Source: Zygophlyctis sp. KS116 (taxonomy: Eukaryota > Chytridiomycota). Taken from it: a stretch of 40,083 nt of DNA. Of the stretch, positions 35,587 through 40,083 are shown piece after piece. Position 1 is the first letter of the stretch. Each line of letters begins with the position of its first letter. The DNA lies in the NCBI GenBank assembly GCA_054661495.1, contig BAAFSQ010000076.1, forward strand, positions 1-40,083, read 5' to 3'. A program made the translations under genes and the position numbers. A model generated the notes under the pieces. That model had not been told where the DNA came from, ran no database searches, and saw nothing but the letters and a program-made list of their open reading frames with translations.

Positions 35587-36317
35587 TAAGATTTTAGGCT
35601 TAGGAACCAAAGATCTGTAAAAGTAATCTTACAATAGTCAATCAGACTATTAAAACTTTCTTTATATCCAGAGTCTAATGCAGCTCTCAATAGACAAGAA
35701 CAACCTAATCTAGATAAATGAGAGAATTCTAATAATTTTCTCGTTATTTGAGCATCATTTAAACTTGTAAGAATGATTTCAGTGTTTGGAGAACATCCAT
35801 GATTTAATAGATGACTAATAATTTCTAAATTTGAGTTTTGGCATGCAAGTAACAAGTGACTGTCTGATAATTTAACCTTGAACCTAGTACTAAAATATTC
35901 CAAAATTTTCAACTGATTATAGATAATTGAATGAAATACCATCTCTGCAGTACATTCCTTTGAAATTTGTATAATTTTCAATTGTCCAAATTTAATAGCA
36001 GTTAAAAAACAACTATAATTTCCAAATTTTAGATCCCAGTATTTATAATATTGATTTAGTAAATTTATTTGAGAGTTTTTGAGTACAATTTCAATTAGAT
36101 CTGTTCGATCTTGAGAAATATCTATTTTATCTTTAAATTTTAGAAATTTTTCAAGATTTCCTGTAGAGGAATAGTACTCTAAAACAAGAGGAAACAATTG
36201 TTTAGGAATAGATTGATAAGGAAAGACTAGAGTGAAATTTCTATAATCATTTAAATCCCAAATTCCAGTCTCAAAAGCTAATTTTACCAAGTGATCTAAA
36301 ACATCAAAGTGAAACAT
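35586..36317 (-). CDS. Ankyrin-repeat-like protein of unknown function
   Basis: Intronless, 243 aa from the ATG at 36317 (the frame extends to a TTG at 36332). The first 70 residues (FHFDVLDHLVKLAFETGIWD) recall an N-terminal box that precedes ankyrin repeats in amoeboid and chytrid proteins. The second half has degenerate ankyrin units: HLLLACQNSNLEIISHLLNH followed by GCSPNT, then LLRAALDSGYKESFNSLIDY. No catalytic motif and no membrane segment. It overlaps the TRAP-beta start by one base (TAATG) and begins 19 nt after the eL28 stop, so it is the middle member of a very tight same-strand trio. Function not recognised. Confidence 0.65.
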   Translation of the reverse strand: MFHFDVLDHLVKLAFETGIWDLNDYRNFTLVFPYQSIPKQLFPLVLEYYSSTGNLEKFLKFKDKIDISQDRTDLIEIVLKNSQINLLNQYYKYWDLKFGNYSCFLTAIKFGQLKIIQISKECTAEMVFHSIIYNQLKILEYFSTRFKVKLSDSHLLLACQNSNLEIISHLLNHGCSPNTEIILTSLNDAQITRKLLEFSHLSRLGCSCLLRAALDSGYKESFNSLIDYCKITFTDLWFLSLKS

Positions 36318-36336
36318 TTTTTCCGTAAACAAATAT

Positions 36337-36735
36337 TTATTTCTTTCCTCTAGACTTTTTATTAATAGATTTCACGGGTAATTGAGACTCCAAAAGACGA
36401 CTTGCACGAGCCATGGCAGCCTTTACCAAATCAGGTCTGTAACCCTTAACAATACCCTGAACTGACTTTGTAGTAGATCTTGCTGGTTTATAAATTGTAG
36501 AAGAATTTAAACTTTTAGAAGGCTTGGTAGAATTCTTTGTTTTTGTAGAAACTGTAATTCCCTTTGCTCCTGATTGAATAGAAACTGTTTTAGCAGGAGC
36601 CAATCCAGAGTATTTGAAAGAATGTTTATTCATTAGATTCCCTGGCTCTCTTGATAGAATGATACCATTTCTCTTTACCATGAAAGAGGAATTAGCTCTA
36701 GTAAGGCCCCAAATGAGATCAGACTGCGAAGACAT
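36337..36735 (-). CDS. RPL28: Ribosomal protein eL28
   Basis: Large-subunit cytosolic ribosomal protein. Intronless, 132 aa, the usual length. Conserved from the start: DLIWGLTRANSSFMVKR, LSREPGNLMNKHSFKYSGLA, then STKTKNSTKPSKSLNSS, and the diagnostic KGYRPDLVKAAMARASRLL with a Lys/Arg-rich end (KKSRGKK). Budding yeast lacks this protein, while many fungi, animals and plants keep it. Its upstream spacer of 337 bp is the longest clearly non-coding stretch in the right half of the window and is rich in repeated short motifs, fitting a strongly transcribed gene. Confidence 0.96.
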   Translation of the reverse strand: MSSQSDLIWGLTRANSSFMVKRNGIILSREPGNLMNKHSFKYSGLAPAKTVSIQSGAKGITVSTKTKNSTKPSKSLNSSTIYKPARSTTKSVQGIVKGYRPDLVKAAMARASRLLESQLPVKSINKKSRGKK

Positions 36736-37072
36736 TTTTAACTTTTTTTTGATCTTGACCCAGGCCTGACCTTTCTTGGAAGAGACTCTACAATCTCATC
36801 TTATTATTATTATTATGGCGCAGTATTTAACCTAGGTTGTTTTCATTTTAAACCTACCTTCTTTTAAACCTACATATTTTATTTTAATTTTAAACCTAAG
36901 TTGATAAGAGTTGATTTAATTTTAAACCTATTGTAAGTTGATACCTATTGTAAAAACCCAGAATTGACCCTTAAAAATTTAATAAAATCTCTTTCAGTTA
37001 AAGTAAAAATATTATTTTTAATCTCTTTCAGTAAAAGTAACTGTAAAAATATAATTTAAAAAAAAAAGAATT
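36736..37072. promoter_or_regulatory. Repeat-rich region upstream of eL28
   Basis: No gene. ATTTTAAACCTA, or the same with one change at the first base, occurs four times: 36845-36856, 36861-36872, 36887-36898 and 36919-36930. A palindrome AACCTAGGTT lies at 36829-36838. ACCTATTGTAA occurs twice 17 nt apart (36926-36936, 36943-36953). AATCTCTTTCAGT is repeated 34 nt apart (36986-36998, 37020-37032). A short TTA tract is at 36801-36816. The TTAAACCTA core also lies just upstream of citrate synthase. This is likely the eL28 promoter plus the 3' region of the methyltransferase gene. Confidence 0.55.
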
Positions 37073-37957
37073 TTACTTCAAGACTTGTTGTCTTGGGATC
37101 CCTTCCAAAACTTGCAACACAAACAAGCGATTTAATACAATTTCCATTATAGATCCAATTAAAGTATTTTTTAATCGTGAATTCTTTAATGAAAAACAAG
37201 AGACTTTTGATATTTTCCAGGAATATTTGTCAAAAGAATCTGGAATTTCTGATAAAATTCTCCAATAATCTTCTTTAGAATACGTACGTAGAGCTGAAAG
37301 TATACCATCAATTGTCAAGATCAGAGGTATCACAGGAATTATAATATTCATAAATCTTGTAAAAGTTAACGGTCTGATATAGAGTAAATACAATATCCAA
37401 GATACGTAAAACAAAATACACTGAGAGAGAACAGAAAAAATTGAACAATCAGGAAGATCTACTATAATAATACAATGTGAATTTTCAATTGTATCCTTCA
37501 AGACTCTTTTAGCAATATGTTCTTCTAAATGATGAAAAGCACCAAAACAAGTTCTAATCACTTGTTTAGAGTCTTTGAATAGAGAAGCAGGAATTTTACA
37601 AGCATCAACAGGTTCTTTATGATAAGAAACAAGAGTATTTCCTGATAGATTATCAATAGATTCTTGATTAGGATACAAATCTGTCAATAGAATCTTTACA
37701 GGAACAGTTGTAGAGTTATACAGAGTAGAAGCTATTTTAAGTAGAGGACCTCCTGATCCAGAACAAATATCAATGATTTTTGGATTTTTCCCCAAATTTC
37801 TTTCTAGAATTTCAGTCACTGCAAGATACGGAGGAGTAAAAAAAGGAATTGGAAGATCTAGCATCCACAGTTTCTCCAAAATTAGAGTTATTTCATTTCT
37901 CCAAGACTCTGGAAACCATTCTTGGTCATGGAATTCAAAAAGAGAACGTCTTTTCAT
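37073..37957 (-). CDS. Class I SAM-dependent methyltransferase, bacterial-type, with membrane segments
   Basis: Intronless, 294 aa from ATG 37957; an upstream in-frame ATG at 37996 would add 13 residues and overlap the divergent gene. N-terminus MKRRSLFEFHDQEWFPESWR. The SAM-binding motif is IIDICSGSGGPLLKIA followed by ILLTDLYPNQESIDN, then FGAFHHLEEHIAKRVL and IIIVDLPDCS. Two or three hydrophobic stretches follow (about 185-235), then ALRTYSKEDYWRIL and SWKISKV. The combination of the EFHDQ.WFP start, DLYPN, FHHL and RTYS recalls an uncharacterised family I know mostly from bacteria. The substrate is unknown. The family call is from memory; transfer from bacteria is a possibility, not shown. 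Confidence 0.78.
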   Translation of the reverse strand: MKRRSLFEFHDQEWFPESWRNEITLILEKLWMLDLPIPFFTPPYLAVTEILERNLGKNPKIIDICSGSGGPLLKIASTLYNSTTVPVKILLTDLYPNQESIDNLSGNTLVSYHKEPVDACKIPASLFKDSKQVIRTCFGAFHHLEEHIAKRVLKDTIENSHCIIIVDLPDCSIFSVLSQCILFYVSWILYLLYIRPLTFTRFMNIIIPVIPLILTIDGILSALRTYSKEDYWRILSEIPDSFDKYSWKISKVSCFSLKNSRLKNTLIGSIMEIVLNRLFVLQVLEGIPRQQVLK

Positions 37958-37968
37958 TAGAAAAAAAA

Positions 37969-38951
37969 ATGTCAAATTCATCAAAACCATCGGCATCTCT
38001 GCATTTTATGGCTGGAGGTATTGGTGGGACAGTTGGAGCTTCTCTTTTATGTCCTCTGGAAGTTGCAAAGACTAGATTGCAATCTTCTTTATACAAAACT
38101 CAAGAATTTTCAAAGTCTAGAAATCCTTTTTCTTTAATTTCATTTCATGTTAAAGGAGTCTTTAAAATGCTTCACAAAATACAACAGGAAGAAGGATTTA
38201 GAGCTCTTTACAAAGGATTGGGAGTAAATCTTGTCGGGGTAGTTCCAGCAAGAGCAATTTATTTTTCAACTTATTCTCAAGGAAAGCATATATATACTCA
38301 AATAAACAATAATAAAGAAACCTCATTGGTACATATGTTATCAGCTGCTACAGCTGGGACTGCTACAGCAATGTGTACTAATCCAATATGGGTTGCAAAA
38401 ACTAGAGTACAGTTAGATTCATCTCTAGATAAGGGTGAAAGGAAATATACAAACAGTTTTAATGCTTTAAGAATAATTATAAAAGAAGAAGGAATTAGAG
38501 GACTATATAAAGGTCTTTCTGCTAGTATTTTAGGACTTTCAGAGTCTACAATACAATTTGTATTGTATGAATATTTAAAAAAGAAGACTCTTTCTAAAAA
38601 AGAAATAATACAAGATGAAAGACAGAAATTAGGTATAATTTTCTATTTTTAATAATTCTAGATTGGATAGAAACATTTGGAACAGCAGCAACTGCAAAAT
38701 TAATAGCTGCCATGATCACATATCCACATGAAGTACTAAGGACAAGATTAAGACAGGCTCCAGTCAATGGAGTTCAAAAGTATAACGGATTAATTAATTC
38801 TTTTAAAATGATTTTACGGGAAGAAGGAGTAGCTGCATTATATGGAGGCATGACTGCTCATTTACTTAGGGTAGTACCAAATGCAGCTATATTATTCTTT
38901 TGCTATGAATTGGTAATTCATACTTTTGAAAAAAATACTTCAAAAGAGTAA
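37969..38951 (+). CDS. RIM2: Mitochondrial pyrimidine nucleotide carrier (Rim2/SLC25A33-36 type)
   Basis: Inner-membrane carrier importing pyrimidine (deoxy)nucleotides for mitochondrial DNA and RNA synthesis. Spliced product 317 aa with three carrier repeats. Signature motifs are PLEVAKTRLQSS (repeat 1), NPIWVAKTRVQLDS (repeat 2) and YPHEVLRTRLRQ (repeat 3). The long first loop and the phrases HFMAGGIGGTVGASLLCPLE, GLGVNLVGVVPARAIYFSTY and NPIWVAKTR are those of the Rim2 group rather than ADP/ATP or folate carriers. One intron, 38633-38661 (29 nt, phase 1). The start is the ATG at 37969, just before SNSSKPSASLHF. The start lies 11 bp from that of the divergent methyltransferase, and the stop lies 16 nt from CAF1. 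Confidence 0.92.
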
Positions 38952-38967
38952 AACAAAGACTTGAATT

Positions 38968-39785
38968 CTAATTTTTAAATGCTCTGAAATTAAATCCATA
39001 GAGATAACCTAAAAATCTATCATCTTCTAATTCATCTTCAAAAAACATTTTCCTCATCCTAAAAAATGTTTTACAAGTCAATAGTGCATCTGATCCTGCC
39101 TGATGTTGTGGTCCTATTCTAGCAATTTGTAATTCATCTGCAACGTCTTGTAATCCACCTTTTAAAGATTTACAACTTTTCATCAAGAATTTAATATCAT
39201 AAATTCCAGGAAAGTATATGTAGAGCAAATTGAAAAAATCTTCCTCCTTACTAGGCAACTGTTTACACGAAAGAACTTTAAGTAAATAACCAAAATCATA
39301 ACCCGAATGAAATGATACCCATTTAGTATTTGGGACTAAAACCAGACCAGAAGATATTAATAATTCCCCTATAAAATATTTAGAAAATACAAGAAAATAC
39401 CAAAATGTTCTACATCGATCCCAAATTCTTCATGTTTAGAAAATTCAATACCAGAGTTTGATAACATATCAATTGAATCTTTTGCATACATATCAACAGA
39501 TAGACTAAATTTAAAATTGAATTGCCATGTATGAACATTTGGACACAAGTTACCATCTTCATCAGAGAATGTTAACCCGAGTTGAATTATATTCAGTAGA
39601 TCCACATTTACTCTTAATGTTTGGTAAGTGTAATCACAAGAATTCTTAAAAGTACCAATAGGCCTTGCAACTATTCCCGGAAACTCTGTATCCATGGATA
39701 TATATGGATACTTGTCAATCAAATCTTGTATAATTAGCATTTCATGCTCAAAATTGGAAGCCCAAACTTCTCTAATTGCGTCCAT
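38968..39785 (-). CDS. POP2: Caf1/Pop2 (CNOT7/8) deadenylase of the CCR4-NOT complex
   Basis: DEDD-family 3'-5' exonuclease that shortens poly(A) tails. Spliced product 261 aa, slightly short for the family (human CNOT7 is 285). Starts MDAIREVWASNFEHEM. Exonuclease motif I is SMDTEFPG (Asp32, Glu34), motif II FHSGYDFGYLLK, motif III HQAGSDALLT with the catalytic His and Asp; NIIQLGLTFSDEDGN and WQFNFKF are also conserved. One intron, 39369-39400 (32 nt, phase 1), splices EHFG to ELLISSG. All four acidic residues and the His are present, so it should be active. The short C-terminus ends LYGFNFRAFKN. Confidence 0.97.
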
Positions 39786-39959
39786 TTTTGCGTTAAATTA
39801 GGGCCTGCGGACTACTAGAATGATGATATCTCTCATCTCTACCAACGATTGCAGCTCTCGTTAAGGTACCGCAATCTCTATATACAGCTGCGGCATGTAG
39901 AAAATGTACCGCATTCATAGATCTACAGCATGCCGCAACTCTTTTTAAAAAATTAAAAT
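39786..39959. promoter_or_regulatory. Divergent promoter region with 40-nt imperfect repeat and inverted repeat
   Basis: Lies between the CAF1 and secreted-protein starts (174 bp). GTACCGCA occurs at 39866-39873 and 39906-39913, each followed by a TACAGC and a GCGGCATG-type element, so the unit looks like two diverged copies 40 nt apart. TGCGGCATG (39889-39897) and its exact complement CATGCCGCA (39929-39937) form an inverted repeat with a 31-nt spacer. It is markedly GC-richer than most spacers here, which suggests protein-binding sites. Confidence 0.5.
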
Positions 39960-40083
39960 ATGCCTTCAATTATTAAGATCTCTACTGCTTTTGCCTTACT
40001 AGCTGTTGCTCATGCTAGAATAGATACTTTAAATGAGCGAAATCTAGTAGCAAGAAGCTATCCCATTGGCGAATCTTCTTATG
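39960..40083 (+). CDS. N-terminus of a secreted or lumenal protein (partial)
   Basis: The frame starts at ATG 39960 and runs open to the window edge (41 codons). MPSIIKISTAFALLAVAHA is a textbook signal peptide, with likely cleavage after AHA, followed by RIDTLNERNLVARSYPIG. The mature part is too short to classify; ARSYPIG could be a propeptide or repeat. An intron could occur soon after. Preceded by an A-rich leader and the repeat-bearing spacer. Confidence 0.6.
   Translation, partial: MPSIIKISTAFALLAVAHARIDTLNERNLVARSYPIGESSY

Noticed and set aside
36801-36816. TTA tract as a meaningful repeat
   Set aside because: Only about five units of a simple triplet in A/T-rich DNA; ordinary microsatellite noise.
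1-40083. Mobile elements, CRISPR arrays, tRNA or rRNA genes
   Set aside because: No transposase, reverse transcriptase, terminal repeats, spaced repeats or RNA gene signatures were seen; spacers are too short to hide them.

Overview
This window is nuclear DNA from a very compact, AT-rich eukaryote. The best guess is a zoosporic or early-diverging fungus, perhaps Rozella/Cryptomycota-like. The reasons are a mitochondrial citrate synthase, TOR, Tra1 and Utp10 that read as opisthokont, a TSNAXIP1-like (ciliary-type) protein, and TRAP-beta and eL28, which budding yeast lacks. The assignment is inference from memory of the families. TAA, TAG and TGA all serve as stops, so the code looks standard.

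The dominant feature is ultra-short spliceosomal introns. I placed 68 with confidence plus two probable ones; all are 24-33 nt with GT...AG ends. Removing them restores every long reading frame and gives lengths divisible by three. Gene spacing is equally tight: several genes are 8-30 nt apart, one pair overlaps by one base, and one divergent pair has start codons 11 bp apart.

Layout. 1-726: unassigned, with two exon-like open stretches. 727-2143 (+): citrate synthase. 2203-3054 (-): coiled-coil TSNAXIP1-like protein. 3082-5173 (-): membrane LRR protein in which almost every repeat is its own 72-nt exon. 5283-8400 (+): half-size ABCA-type ABC transporter. 8537-9076 (+): V-ATPase subunit c. 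9101-15235 (+): Utp10. 15300-26672 (+): Tra1/TRRAP. 26735-27565 (-): splicing factor Yju2. 27684-35086 (+): TOR kinase. 35095-36735 (-): a tightly packed run of TRAP-beta, an ankyrin-like protein and ribosomal protein eL28. 37073-37957 (-): bacterial-type methyltransferase. 37969-38951 (+): Rim2-type mitochondrial pyrimidine nucleotide carrier. 38968-39785 (-): Caf1/Pop2 deadenylase. 39960 onward (+): start of a secreted protein, cut by the window edge.

Functionally, many of the genes serve growth and gene expression: TOR signalling, rRNA processing, SAGA/NuA4 recruitment, splicing, ribosome structure, ER translocation and mRNA decay. Three giant HEAT/alpha-solenoid proteins (about 1950, 3655 and 2319 aa) lie on one strand, and two of them (Tra1, TOR) are PIKK-family members separated only by Yju2. 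I saw no transposon, virus-like element, CRISPR array, tRNA or rRNA.
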